Source of the DNA: a virus
DNA length: 47,513 bases
IMG/VR virus record: IMGVR_UViG_3300030090_002660
Location: 1-47,513 of that record
Direction: 5' to 3' (one strand)
Shown: one piece after another, positions 32,612-41,285 of the stretch
Layout of the letters: each line of letters opens with the position of its first letter
Position numbering within the stretch: position 1 is the first letter of the stretch
Translations under genes and position numbers: made by a program
Notes under the pieces: model-generated
Databases searched by the model: none
What the model saw: only the letters and a program-made list of their open reading frames with translations
What the model was told of the DNA's origin: nothing

Positions 32612-33577
32612 TTATATGTCTCCATTCTCTCGGAGATAACCATCAAAGGCTTCCTTGAGAACAGGGTCATTAACCGGATCGTCAGAAATCGGAGCGATTG
32701 GCTTGGAGGTAGTTGCCCCACCTCCTAGTCTTCGCTTCGCTTGCTTACGAAGCCGATCATTTGTTCTGCGCTTGTTTAACGAATCTATTTCATTGCCATA
32801 TAAGGCACGGTAAGCCTGCTCTACCAACTGCTTATAAGCAGGCGGGTTTTGGCCCATCTGCTGATATCCGGTTGCGAGAACAGTCATTTGATCAAATAGC
32901 CGAGCCATATTTTGGCCCTCTGAACTATTTGCATCAATTTCCTGGAATGGCTTGTCACCAAACAAGGATTTGTGTTTAAGGCTTGCGACAGCATCGTTGA
33001 ACTGATCAAGCTGACCTTGAGCCATCTGTTGAGATTGCTCACGGTATGCCTGGTCAACGAATTGTTGCTGGTAGGATATTTGATTCTGTAAGGTTCCAAG
33101 TTGGTTATTAAAATTGTTAACAATGTTACCTGCTAACGAATTAATAGCGTCACGAAGACCTTCATCATAATCATCACCTAGTCCAACCTTAAAATGGTCA
33201 ACAATTTGCTGCTGCGTCTGCTGAGCACTTTGCCGACCAGTGTACTGTTGAGCGTTATAAACCTGCTGCTCCGCTAAGATAAACTGATCTATAACATTCC
33301 TCAGTGCACCTTCGCTGCTAAAGTCGTTCGGATTTAATCCGTAATACTGAGCAGCTTGACGTACATCGTCAGGAATAGTGGGTTCGGGAGTGGATACTTC
33401 AACACTCTCGTTATCTATATCTTGACTTGTTTCTTCTTCTGTTTCAATGGAAATATCATCAATATCGCCATTGTCTTCAATTTCTGTTTCTCCCGATCTT
33501 TCTTCATTGATTTCATCAATTACTGCTAAATCGGAGTCTGTCAGTTCAACTGGTTCGCTTTCTTGTTCTTCGCTCAT
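32612..33577 (-). CDS. scaffolding-type protein
   Basis: The 321-residue product is very acidic in its first 75 residues (EEQESEPVELTDSDLAVIDE) and then helical and Gln-rich (YNAQQYTGRQSAQQTQQQIV), with a basic C-terminal segment (NKRRTNDRLRKQAKRRLGGG). An acidic helical protein with a basic tail just upstream of the capsid gene is the hallmark of phage scaffolds, whose basic end contacts the capsid. Confidence 0.8.
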   Translation of the reverse strand: MSEEQESEPVELTDSDLAVIDEINEERSGETEIEDNGDIDDISIETEEETSQDIDNESVEVSTPEPTIPDDVRQAAQYYGLNPNDFSSEGALRNVIDQFILAEQQVYNAQQYTGRQSAQQTQQQIVDHFKVGLGDDYDEGLRDAINSLAGNIVNNFNNQLGTLQNQISYQQQFVDQAYREQSQQMAQGQLDQFNDAVASLKHKSLFGDKPFQEIDANSSEGQNMARLFDQMTVLATGYQQMGQNPPAYKQLVEQAYRALYGNEIDSLNKRRTNDRLRKQAKRRLGGGATTSKPIAPISDDPVNDPVLKEAFDGYLRENGDI

Positions 33578-33586
33578 AGTTCTTCC

Positions 33587-33910
33587 TTAATCGCTATAAC
33601 CACCATCACGGTCTCTGAGACCACGATGCTTTAGGTACTTTGCTCGCTCCCTTCGGGAACTAAATACAGCTGTACCGTCTTTCTTAAAATCAACACCAGT
33701 AAATCCATGGGCTTTTGCATCTTCCCTGAATTCACTGACCTGGTTGCTGTGAACAGCCGCAGCAACACTACTTAACCCTGTAGCCCAGGCATTTGTACCT
33801 AGCTTACGGGATACTTTAGTTACATTTTCTTTACCGTATTCAGGAGCTGGAGTGTCATGCCAGGCAAGCTCTCCCTTTTTGTTCCTGTAATAATACTTCT
33901 TCCTACTCAT
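33587..33910 (-). CDS. small hypothetical protein between portal and scaffold
   Basis: The 107-residue product starts at the ATG at 33910, which overlaps the preceding stop. It is basic, with Tyr/Lys-rich start SRKKYYYRNKKGELAWHD and a C-terminal block GFTGVDFKKDGTAVFSSRRERAKYLKHRG. Small proteins of this type often lie at this position and their role is unknown. Confidence 0.7.
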   Translation of the reverse strand: MSRKKYYYRNKKGELAWHDTPAPEYGKENVTKVSRKLGTNAWATGLSSVAAAVHSNQVSEFREDAKAHGFTGVDFKKDGTAVFSSRRERAKYLKHRGLRDRDGGYSD

Positions 33911-34139
33911 TAACAATCACTTCCTTCTGAGTTTCTATCCAGCAATGAGCCCCACAAGATAAAGGTTTGTGAGGACGGTAAACGATTCTAGCTATCTCGC
34001 TGCCGTCATCGTCAACAATTACAGCTTCATGAGCATAACGGTTGTCTTTATATGTCTTAACTGTAAGAACCGGCTCAGGAAGATCCTTTTTTTTATTGCT
34101 CTTTATTTTATGTTGATTCACATGAATTATGGTTTTCAT
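33903..34139 (-). CDS. small hypothetical protein
   Basis: The 78-residue product overlaps the portal stop by one base. It contains beta strands (VLTVKTYKDNRYAHEAVIVD and EIARIVYRP) and then a CGAHCWIET segment whose two cysteines may bind a metal or be structural. No family is recognised. Confidence 0.68.
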   Translation of the reverse strand: MKTIIHVNQHKIKSNKKKDLPEPVLTVKTYKDNRYAHEAVIVDDDGSEIARIVYRPHKPLSCGAHCWIETQKEVIVNE

Positions 34140-35932
34140 TATCCTGCCGGAGTCCTTCCCATTTGAGCCATCTGCTGTTGATTTGGCTGACCACCTTGTA
34201 AGATCTGTTGCATTACGTGACTTCTAGAATCCCTGGTACCACCTGTAGGGACAGACCTTCTAACATTTTCCTTAACAACCTTCTGAGGCTGAGGAGGCTC
34301 AGCTGGATTAGGTTTAGGCCTGTTAGACTTGGGCTCAGAGAAAGTGATAACTTCTTTAAGTCTTGGTATGTCTAACAATTCAGAGTACAGGAAGCAGAGC
34401 TCCTGGAAGTCTATTTGCCCACCAGCTTCCATCATGTTCTGCTGCATCGGCATAGCTATCTGAGTAACAAACTGAGTAATATTGTTTAGCTTCTCAGATG
34501 GAGACTTGTACATCATCGAATAAGGTTCAATGTCAAAGTTGTACTGCAAGAAATCACCTTCTCGCATTTCTGGTGACCAGGTTGTCCTGTAATCTCTACC
34601 AGCAACTTGATAGGAAGTTTCAATCTCAGTGGCTTGATCTGTCCACAGAAGCCAACCAAGATCTTTACATATGTTCGCAGTAAAGTCTACGACACGGTAC
34701 TGCATATTAGCTTCACGCTTAGATACAGCACCATGAATAAGTTTGTCCTGGGTAGCTGTTTCTGACTGTGGTCCCAGACCAGCCATCATCTGGAGGTTAC
34801 CAGCCATACGGTCGAATTGCTCTTGCATTGCCATACTGAATGCCTGGTTCTGCTGATCCACACCTCCCATCTTCAACACATTGACGGACTCGGGGTTGGA
34901 AACCCGAGTCCATTCACCATCACCAGCACGCTGCAATCTCTGGGCATCTTCGTGTGCACCATCCTGGTAAAACGGAATATCCTTCTGTCTTTGAGCCTGA
35001 CGCTTTTGTTTCCGAAGGAGGCCATTAATAATGTCATTCAAAGGCTTCAGGTTCATGGCAGGAGATACACCCATAATTTGATCGGGGACTTCTGCACACA
35101 ATGTGAGAATATGGAATGGACCATTTTCCGGTCCGTCCCATTCTACAACTCTTAACGGAGCAGACTGCTTGCCAACAGGAAATGTAGCAACAATACCTTC
35201 ATACGGTAACCACACATCCATTAACTCAAGCTGCTCTTCATACGGATCTGGTTTTGATTCTCCCGTAAAGGAATCACGTAAAGGTTTGTCTGGCTGGTGG
35301 TCCATCATCCCAGATTCATTTGAATAGGGCTGCATGTTCTTTACGACATCCTGGTCAAACGAATCATCCTGCAATGCCTTATACTTAGGCATCTTGTATT
35401 TGTTTAGAGCGTAGCGAATCTTGTTCCAGCTTGTAGCTTCAATGTCGTAAACAAAGTCATCAAGACTGATGTTTTCTGCATAAGGCTTGCCAGGATCTAC
35501 CCACTCATCTTCACCTTCTAGCTTTATCAATCCTGATTCAGCTGTGTAAACCTTAACAACCCCCATCCCAAAGAAAGCCTCAAGAACTGCCTTACGAAGA
35601 GTCTCTTCTAAGTGAATCTCTTCAATAAGGTTGTTAATGCTTCTCTGGAAATGATGTGCGAACCAGCTAAGTTCTGCGAACTTACTGGTTACGAGAACAC
35701 GTGGACGGTTAGCTGCCAGGGACATAGTGTAAGTCTCTGCCGTCTGATACATCAAATTCATGATGATCTCAGAATTAGCTTCATCCCCGCCCTGGTTGTA
35801 ATAGGTACCTACGTAGTCTTTGACCAACCGCTTTCTAAGTTCACGGAATGGTCTTAAATTTCTAGTAGAGTATTCAATACATTTCAAGAGCTTAGCTCTT
35901 TCGTCTTTGTTGTATACGTCCATCAATCCCAT
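34139..35932 (-). CDS. portal protein
   Basis: The 597-residue product overlaps the end of the terminase gene and lies upstream of scaffold and capsid genes. It shows the portal pattern: an N-terminal helical region with ANRPRVLVTSKFAELSWFAHHF, a region with FGMGVVKVYTAESG, a long clip/stem helix (LKPLNDIINGLLRKQKRQAQ) and a proline-rich C-terminus. Length and order fit podovirus-type portals (P22 gp1 style), which form the dodecameric DNA channel and bind terminase. Confidence 0.87.
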   Translation of the reverse strand: MGLMDVYNKDERAKLLKCIEYSTRNLRPFRELRKRLVKDYVGTYYNQGGDEANSEIIMNLMYQTAETYTMSLAANRPRVLVTSKFAELSWFAHHFQRSINNLIEEIHLEETLRKAVLEAFFGMGVVKVYTAESGLIKLEGEDEWVDPGKPYAENISLDDFVYDIEATSWNKIRYALNKYKMPKYKALQDDSFDQDVVKNMQPYSNESGMMDHQPDKPLRDSFTGESKPDPYEEQLELMDVWLPYEGIVATFPVGKQSAPLRVVEWDGPENGPFHILTLCAEVPDQIMGVSPAMNLKPLNDIINGLLRKQKRQAQRQKDIPFYQDGAHEDAQRLQRAGDGEWTRVSNPESVNVLKMGGVDQQNQAFSMAMQEQFDRMAGNLQMMAGLGPQSETATQDKLIHGAVSKREANMQYRVVDFTANICKDLGWLLWTDQATEIETSYQVAGRDYRTTWSPEMREGDFLQYNFDIEPYSMMYKSPSEKLNNITQFVTQIAMPMQQNMMEAGGQIDFQELCFLYSELLDIPRLKEVITFSEPKSNRPKPNPAEPPQPQKVVKENVRRSVPTGGTRDSRSHVMQQILQGGQPNQQQMAQMGRTPAG

Positions 35933-37758
35933 CCAGTGTTAACGAATTGTTTTCTTTTCTTTTCACTCTCAAGCCATCTCCAGGCCATACTCCCATGAGG
36001 AGCATCGTCACGTATTTCATCAGCGACAGGGTCCTTCCGAGGCGGTCTTTCCAAAACTGCATGCCAAGCAATTGCAGCTGCAATCACACGGTCACCATGA
36101 GACTGACCTTTTGAAGAATCATCCTGTGTCTTTACGCTTCGTGAGTGAACAACTTTACCATCTTTGTAAACATACTGCCGACACTCTTCTAAAAGCTTGT
36201 CTGACCGTATAAGATACTGTTTTGATTGTACCGCACTACTCATTTTGGATAAAACAGCAAGTTTGTTTTTATCGTTGCTGAACCATCCTGGATTCTTGGT
36301 TTTCTTTTTGAAGGACCTACCTTCAGTGTCACGAAAATAAATGTTTGGATAAAACCGATCCAGGATCTGTCTTCCAAAAGCACCGCCAGGTGGTCCATTC
36401 ATTTCCCAAATTAAATACGCATCTCCAAACCATTTGCACGTTGAGATGACTAAATCAGCAAATGCTTCCGGCCTCATGGTGTTTGTTGCGAATTCAGCCA
36501 CTTGTTCATTTGTGACTCTATCCAGGACAACACACACGCTGTTAGAGCTGTAAGAACCTCCAAGCCCGGCAGCAATATCGCAACCGACAACATACTGACC
36601 ATTAGAAAGTGGTTTCCCATGGACATCTCTGTGGCACCAAATTTTCCACGGCCCATCTTCCGTGACGTTAAATTCCGGCTCAAGAGTATCTTCGTCGTAA
36701 TGTAAAATGCCATTACAATAAGGGCTAATAACGCTTTCTCTTCCAATCTCATACAAATCCTTTCCAAAGATTTGGTACTCAGAACCCCCGTAGTCACGGT
36801 CTAATTCCTGTGCAATTGACTGTGGTGTAGCTCCTGGCCTCATGCATTCCTGGTCGTAATATGGACTTCTTACCTTACCATCTTTAACAAATTGGTAATC
36901 TTCCGGAAATTCATATTCTTCATCAAGTATCTTTATTTCACCAGCATCACTGGAGTAAAGACCCTGCTTTCTTACTGGATGCTCTTTCCAATCCATGATC
37001 ACTTTAACCATGTTGGAATCTTGGTGCATCACATCGTAATAAGCCCCACTCGCCCCCTTCGGAGTTGAAACAAACATCCGACAGTCCGTAGCGTGCTGGG
37101 TCGCTGCCAACGCTTTATAGTCGTCCCCGTTAGGGAAGGCAGCATATTCGTCAATTGCAATGCATTTCTTACGACCACCACGGAAAGCATCTTCAGTAGT
37201 TGAAGCACCCTCAAACGTGGAGCCGTTACTTCTGTTCTCCATCAGCATGGCTGTCCGGTAAACATTAGGCCGCATCCATGGGGGCAAGCCCCCCTTGCCC
37301 CCATCCCCAGTGAGAAGGAAGTCTAGTTTCCACATTAACGTGTCTTTCTTACCAGGCTTATCTACCAGGTCAGCAGTACGAGACATAATTCCGAAACTAC
37401 TGAAATCGTAAAACATCCATTGATAAAACAGCAATGTAAGAAACATCCAGGTCGCACCAAGGTCACGAGACTTTTCAATACCTATGTCCCTGTCTCCCAG
37501 GACATCATTCATCGTAGTGAAGTCTCTGTCCTGGTATTCATAGGTCAGAAAGGGAATTACGTTAGAGCTCGTACCACGAAGGCGTGAAGACCTGGGCTCG
37601 TACAACCAGCAGAAAACATTAATGAAAAACAATATGTCCTCACGACAAGCTGTGAATAACACCCTCTGCCTCTCAACAGTGTCTGCCCATTTGAGAAGAT
37701 CACGCCGGTATTCAAGGTTCTCTTTAAGCGTTTTAGGAACCTGGTCGTATAAACTCAT
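35923..37758 (-). CDS. terminase large subunit
   Basis: The 611-residue product is the packaging motor. The ATPase has a deviant Walker A around residues 94-104 (IEKSRDLGATW), in which the classic lysine is replaced by Ala and K96 precedes the loop, as in several terminase lineages. Walker B is CIAIDEYAAF (D203, E204). The nuclease domain shows VVGCDIAAG (D394), LIWEMNG (E452) and SHGDRVIAA (D556), matching RNase H-like terminase nucleases. It overlaps the portal gene by 10 bases. Confidence 0.93.
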   Translation of the reverse strand: MSLYDQVPKTLKENLEYRRDLLKWADTVERQRVLFTACREDILFFINVFCWLYEPRSSRLRGTSSNVIPFLTYEYQDRDFTTMNDVLGDRDIGIEKSRDLGATWMFLTLLFYQWMFYDFSSFGIMSRTADLVDKPGKKDTLMWKLDFLLTGDGGKGGLPPWMRPNVYRTAMLMENRSNGSTFEGASTTEDAFRGGRKKCIAIDEYAAFPNGDDYKALAATQHATDCRMFVSTPKGASGAYYDVMHQDSNMVKVIMDWKEHPVRKQGLYSSDAGEIKILDEEYEFPEDYQFVKDGKVRSPYYDQECMRPGATPQSIAQELDRDYGGSEYQIFGKDLYEIGRESVISPYCNGILHYDEDTLEPEFNVTEDGPWKIWCHRDVHGKPLSNGQYVVGCDIAAGLGGSYSSNSVCVVLDRVTNEQVAEFATNTMRPEAFADLVISTCKWFGDAYLIWEMNGPPGGAFGRQILDRFYPNIYFRDTEGRSFKKKTKNPGWFSNDKNKLAVLSKMSSAVQSKQYLIRSDKLLEECRQYVYKDGKVVHSRSVKTQDDSSKGQSHGDRVIAAAIAWHAVLERPPRKDPVADEIRDDAPHGSMAWRWLESEKKRKQFVNTGWD

Positions 37759-37770
37759 AATCTTCCTTTA

Positions 37771-38379
37771 TTAGATGTTGGCCAGCATTTGTTCGATTTG
37801 CTCAATCGTGTGATTGGTAGCTTTCATCGTTTTGTCTTCGTCTTTCCCGCTGTTGATCTTCATCTGCTCACGGATTACAAGCTCCATAAACTTAGTCTGA
37901 TTACCAACAGCCCACACAATCATGCTCCACGCTCCAGGCGTGGGAGCATGGTCAGGAACAATAAGCCACTCATCCAGCTCGCCTTTACATTTATGTAAAT
38001 TATGAAAGACCCAGGCAATGTCTTCTGGCAGGTCGGACTCCTGGATGTCATAGTCACCAAGCTGATCAAGGAGATCTAGCTGTTCCCGCTGTAATTTAGC
38101 AGGAGCTCTCTCTTCCTCCAGTCTTTGTTTCTCTTGCTCCTTTTCCTCCTTCTCCAGCTGTTGTTCCTGTACCTGTAGCCAATCGGCCTGTATTTCCCTC
38201 TCCTTGTCCGGTCCTTCATACCCCATTTCCTTGCAAGCTTCAAAGGAGGCAGTCTTCTGAGGCTTACCCTCATCTAGGAGTCTTTGATAGACTTCCCTGT
38301 AAAGATGATATCTTTGCTCCCTTTTCATCCTGTCAATAAACAGAGCCCATCCTGGTCTTCGTCGCTTCTTTTTAGCCAT
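37771..38379 (-). CDS. probable terminase small subunit
   Basis: The 202-residue product lies 12 bases upstream of the terminase large subunit gene. It is highly charged: a basic start (AKKKRRRPGWALF), an N-terminal helical segment with KPQKTASFEACKEMGYEGPD that could be a helix-turn-helix, then a long coiled coil (EEKEQEKQRLEEERAPAKLQ). DNA-binding plus oligomerising coiled coil fits a small terminase, which recognises phage DNA. Sequence alone gives no diagnostic motif. Confidence 0.55.
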   Translation of the reverse strand: MAKKKRRRPGWALFIDRMKREQRYHLYREVYQRLLDEGKPQKTASFEACKEMGYEGPDKEREIQADWLQVQEQQLEKEEKEQEKQRLEEERAPAKLQREQLDLLDQLGDYDIQESDLPEDIAWVFHNLHKCKGELDEWLIVPDHAPTPGAWSMIVWAVGNQTKFMELVIREQMKINSGKDEDKTMKATNHTIEQIEQMLANI

Positions 38380-38788
38380 GCGTTTTTATTGTCCTATGTT
38401 CTGCAATTGCATTGGTATGAGTAAACGTAAGTCCAATTATTTCAGCATCCATTTCGTCGGAGGTTAAGTTTATGGACCATTGTCCGTTTCCCTCATGGGT
38501 TGCTGAGTTAGTGGTACTACCCTGAGTTCCTCCGTCTTTAGTGATTTTTGAAGTAACAGCTCCTGACGTTATTGCCGCACCTGTCGTTTTGTTTATCAAG
38601 AGAAAGGTGTAGCCTGTAAGGGCTACGCCCTGCCGGAACAGCTCCTCGGAGGCTATGTCCCCGATAATCTGATTATGCTGAACAAAGTAATGTATAGTCG
38701 AAGCAGCGGCCCCCATTCCCCTGGTGACAATGAATTCAACGGTGTTACCACCAATAAATCCAGGACCAATTAAATCTTTAATTGCCAT
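38372..38788 (-). CDS. virion-type protein with the shared Ig/BppU-like module
   Basis: The 138-residue product carries, in residues 50-138, a module nearly colinear with the N-terminus of the adaptor-like protein (29552-30655): INKTTGAAIT, TKDGGTQ, HEGNGQWSINLTSDEMDA, IGLTFTH and TIKT. Phage Ig-like modules of this kind sit on heads, tails or baseplates. The gene starts with an AAGGGG site after a 105-bp gap that contains a candidate plus-strand promoter and hairpin. Confidence 0.68.
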   Translation of the reverse strand: MAIKDLIGPGFIGGNTVEFIVTRGMGAAASTIHYFVQHNQIIGDIASEELFRQGVALTGYTFLLINKTTGAAITSGAVTSKITKDGGTQGSTTNSATHEGNGQWSINLTSDEMDAEIIGLTFTHTNAIAEHRTIKTHG

Positions 38789-38805
38789 TTTGACCCCTTG
38801 CAGTA

Positions 38806-38834
38806 TTGACGACTATCGTTAAAATGTTCATATA
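38806..38834 (+). promoter_or_regulatory. candidate sigma70-like plus-strand promoter
   Basis: TTGACG at 38806-38811 is followed after exactly 17 bases by CATATA at 38829-38834. It faces against the late operon, in one of its few intergenic gaps, and leads within about 30 bases into the hairpin at 38866-38888. The -10 box is only a partial match. The same arrangement recurs at 46313-46403. Confidence 0.4.
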
Positions 38835-38865
38835 CGGAACGCTTCATGTAGGTGTTTACCCGACT

Positions 38866-38896
38866 GCGAGCCCCCTTACGGGGCTCGCTTTATTTA
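38866..38896 (+). terminator. hairpin with T-rich tail on the plus strand
   Basis: A 9-bp GCGAGCCCC/GGGGCTCGC stem (38866-38874 with 38880-38888) is followed by TTTATTTAT on the plus strand only. On the minus strand no U run follows, although all protein genes here run on the minus strand. With the upstream promoter-like boxes it could end a short antisense RNA of roughly 50-60 nt. Confidence 0.5.
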
Positions 38897-39991
38897 TGGA
38901 GATGACGCTCTCTTACGTTCTGTCGGACTTGTTGCATCATCTAAAGTAAACTTCATCTTTACAGTACTGCCATCTAATCCGTAGCAATTAAGATCTGTTC
39001 CCGACACAGTAAACTGGCTACAAGCTGAATAGATCATATACAGAAGCTGCGCTGGAGTAGCTGCCGCATTATCATTAGCGTAAGATTCCGTTAATGTAGC
39101 TCCCCAGTGAGCCGTGAGTGCGTCAGCGCATTCACTCTGAACCTCGGCATCCCATGCAGAGTTCCACGGTATAGCAGATAATCCAGCTCCTGCAGAACCA
39201 ATTACAGCAGTGTCAGTTAGGATGTCAGCCACGTATTTCCCGAATGTACCTGAGCTTGCATGACCACTAGCAGCTTCATCCCAGACGGCATCAGCGATGT
39301 CGGCAGCACTAGCACCTCCCCCACCACCAGTTGTCCAAGCAGAATCACCTCTATCTCGGAGAGCCTGCAAGCTCTCCGTCGTGTTCACGTAATCATCCCA
39401 ATCAGCAGTAGATTCCTTACTGACCAGCTTAGCGACAATAGAGTTGTCTGCAACATCTGATCCAGCCACAGAAGCTGATACTAGGTGATCTAAACCTAAA
39501 GCCACAAGTGCATCATTAACTTCACTTTGCACTTCAGAATCCCAAGATGAGTTCCATGGAACTGCCGATAGGCCAGAACCATTAGAACTAATAGCGTCTG
39601 TTACTACCTTGACAGCATCTACTACAGTGTCAATGGCATTTATTTTGGTGATTAAGTCGGCACTTGAGCCAAATATAGCGTCGTAAATATCCTGCTCAAT
39701 GACTTGAAATGTTTCAAATACATGCAATGCGCCAGAAGCAAAAGCCGCTAGTTTCAATGTTCCAGTAGTATTAGTGTCTGTGGCATCAAGTTCGCAATTA
39801 TAATACCCATCAATACTGCCCGCAGCATCATGTGTAGGTGCTGTACTATCGCTCTTATTGGCTAAAGCCTGTCCGTTCTTAGACAATTCGACATCAATGG
39901 TTAAGCCTGTTTCGGGTGTTTTACCGTCACCGTCGTCTAAAAACGGGCCTATAAGCACATCTACGGCGGTACTTTTTCTTAAAAACAACAT
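38894..39991 (-). CDS. virion protein with N-terminal Ig/BppU-like domain and internal repeats
   Basis: The 365-residue product begins LFLRKSTAVDVLIGPFLDDG, a start I associate with phage structural proteins of marine phages. A beta domain follows (DVELSKNGQAL, IDGYYNCELDATDTNTTGTL). A repeat unit occurs twice: residues about 139-168 and 268-298 both contain GLSA-[VI]-PWNS-[SA]-WD-[SA]-EVQSE. A motif of type DAVWDEAASGHASSGTFG lies between. It is probably a decoration or fibre-associated protein at the beginning of the late operon. Confidence 0.7.
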   Translation of the reverse strand: MLFLRKSTAVDVLIGPFLDDGDGKTPETGLTIDVELSKNGQALANKSDSTAPTHDAAGSIDGYYNCELDATDTNTTGTLKLAAFASGALHVFETFQVIEQDIYDAIFGSSADLITKINAIDTVVDAVKVVTDAISSNGSGLSAVPWNSSWDSEVQSEVNDALVALGLDHLVSASVAGSDVADNSIVAKLVSKESTADWDDYVNTTESLQALRDRGDSAWTTGGGGGASAADIADAVWDEAASGHASSGTFGKYVADILTDTAVIGSAGAGLSAIPWNSAWDAEVQSECADALTAHWGATLTESYANDNAAATPAQLLYMIYSACSQFTVSGTDLNCYGLDGSTVKMKFTLDDATSPTERKRASSP

Positions 39992-39992
39992 G

Positions 39993-40538
39993 TTAATCCC
40001 TCATTTGTCTGTATGTGTTCATTGATATTGCAGCTATCGGAGTAGAGCTTCCAGCAGCTGGTGTTTGTAAGTAAAGATTGCTAACTGTAGCAGTGTCGCC
40101 CATACCGCCTCCAGTCAAAACCTCTATCTTTACCCTAAGTTCACTCCAATCACTGACCCCACTAACATCCAGCACATCCGACTCGTAATTAGTAAAGGAC
40201 GTTGATAATGCAGTCTGATATGTGTCCCTAGAAGTGTTTGAGCTACCTTCAAGCAAATGAATCTTAATAGTAAGAGCGCTTCCACCCATAAAACCGTAGT
40301 TGTTGGTGCTTTTTGCCCTGAAATAAAACTTACAGTCGCCACTGTCGGGAGTTGACTCGTCTTCCAAGGTGAGAATAACATTCTTGTTTGAACTTGAATC
40401 ATCATCAGTGGCTTGTATGTAAGTGCTGTCCGAATAGGTGTCGTCATCAATCTTAGTGTAAAGATTAGAACTCCCGCCGCCATTGTCGGTAAAGCCACTA
40501 TTAGATACATCCCCATCAGGAGTCCATTTCTGAGCCAT
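39993..40538 (-). CDS. beta-rich virion-type protein
   Basis: The 181-residue product is rich in Ser, Thr, Asp and Gly and predicted to be a beta sandwich (YIQATDDDSSSNKNVILTLED, SALTIKIHLLEG, WSELRVKIEVLTGGG). It starts at an overlap with the preceding stop and ends one base before the next ATG. The pattern resembles carbohydrate-binding or decoration domains, but no family is certain. Confidence 0.68.
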   Translation of the reverse strand: MAQKWTPDGDVSNSGFTDNGGGSSNLYTKIDDDTYSDSTYIQATDDDSSSNKNVILTLEDESTPDSGDCKFYFRAKSTNNYGFMGGSALTIKIHLLEGSSNTSRDTYQTALSTSFTNYESDVLDVSGVSDWSELRVKIEVLTGGGMGDTATVSNLYLQTPAAGSSTPIAAISMNTYRQMRD

Positions 40539-40789
40539 TAATTATCTTCCTCTTCTAAATCCGGTAAACCCTGGAAAGATGCCAGGTATTGAGCGGAACA
40601 GTGCTTACATATCACTATTGCAGGGTAAAGAACGTAATCACCATCTTCGTCTAGCTTACCATCAACCTTAGCCTCTATGTACTCTTTTTCCATAGAGATG
40701 GCCCTCTCAAAGTTCTCACGTCCACAAATCTCGCAATCCCAGCGGAAAGCGTGGTGTAATACAGCTACTACGTCTTCCATTCCACTCAT
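40538..40789 (-). CDS. zinc-ribbon protein, first gene of the late block
   Basis: The 83-residue product has two CxxC pairs, C19-C22 (WDCEICGR) and C61-C64 (ICKHCSAQ), and so probably binds one zinc ion. The acidic C-terminus ends DLEEEDN. A GGGAGGG site precedes the ATG at 40789, the closest late-strand start to the control region. It may be regulatory or structural; its role is not known. Confidence 0.72.
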   Translation of the reverse strand: MSGMEDVVAVLHHAFRWDCEICGRENFERAISMEKEYIEAKVDGKLDEDGDYVLYPAIVICKHCSAQYLASFQGLPDLEEEDN

Positions 40790-40904
40790 AATCAGTCCCT
40801 CCCAGGTACACTACCATTCTACTCCATAGGGTCGAAAAATGCATTCGCTAGTTTCGGTAGCTATATGTATAGATACGCGCGTGGGGGTGGGGGGTTTGGT
40901 TCTA

Positions 40905-40934
40905 TATATAAGGATCGCGCGTGTGGGAAATCAA
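40905..40934 (-). promoter_or_regulatory. candidate late-operon promoter
   Basis: On the minus strand TTGATT (40934-40929) is followed after 18 bases by TATATA (40910-40905). It lies about 115 bases upstream of the first late gene. Matches to the sigma70 consensus are partial, and a second TATA-like box lies near 40863-40874, so the exact start is uncertain. Confidence 0.35.
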
Positions 40935-41031
40935 AACTGCGAAACCGAACATAATAAACATTATGAGACGTTTGCGGTACTTGAATAATCGCCGATCGGC
41001 GACAGGTCCGAGACTGTGCCGGCAGCTGGTT

Positions 41032-41059
41032 CCGATCTAATCTTCTGCCAGGTAGGCAA
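41032..41059 (+). repeat. 28-bp intergenic motif, copy 1 (most diverged)
   Basis: It matches the consensus CYGATCTAAACTTAT followed by KCCAGGTGCGCAG without gaps, except at a few positions (TCTTCT in place of ACTTAT, and GGCAA at the end). It lies in the control region 227 bases upstream of the first early gene. Confidence 0.65.
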
Positions 41060-41154
41060 TAATCTTCATAGGTGAGGGGCTGCAGCTGGACAGCCGGACA
41101 TTATTCACCGTCCTTGACTAGCCTAGCCGTACCCATAGCCCCCCAAGCACGCAC

Positions 41155-41180
41155 AACCACCAACGACAACCACCAACGAC
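41155..41180 (+). repeat. tandem 13-bp repeat AACCACCAACGAC, two copies
   Basis: Two exact adjacent copies (41155-41167 and 41168-41180) lie in the G-poor leader of the first early gene. They could be protein-binding iterons, or an unstructured leader segment that helps translation. Confidence 0.7.
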
Positions 41181-41285
41181 AACAAGCCAGACTCTACAAG
41201 CATTAAAGACAACTGGCCACAATAGCCGATTCTATATACAATTAGCCGTAGTATTTACAAGCACTAACAAACAAGGAAAAGCACA

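Larger units (their letters stand above)
40790..41285 (+). other. 496-bp divergent control region, possible origin
   Basis: No convincing gene lies here, and genes diverge on either side. Visible elements are two imperfect direct repeats of type CTATATxxATA-GATxCGCGCGTG (40861-40885 and 40902-40924) flanking a G-rich run; a hairpin CATAAT-AAAC-ATTATG (40950-40965); a 12-bp perfect palindrome CGCCGATCGGCG (40990-41001); copy 1 of the 28-bp motif; three TAGCCG words (41124, 41223, 41243); and two tandem 13-mers. From about 41130 onward the plus strand is C/A-rich and poor in G. Such clustering fits a promoter/operator region and possibly a replication origin, but function is inferred. Confidence 0.6.

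Noticed and set aside
40962-41039. Small plus-strand frame of 25 codons in the control region (MRRLRYLNNRRSATG start)
   Set aside because: No ribosome site, very short, and it overlaps the palindrome and the 28-bp motif, so it is probably chance.
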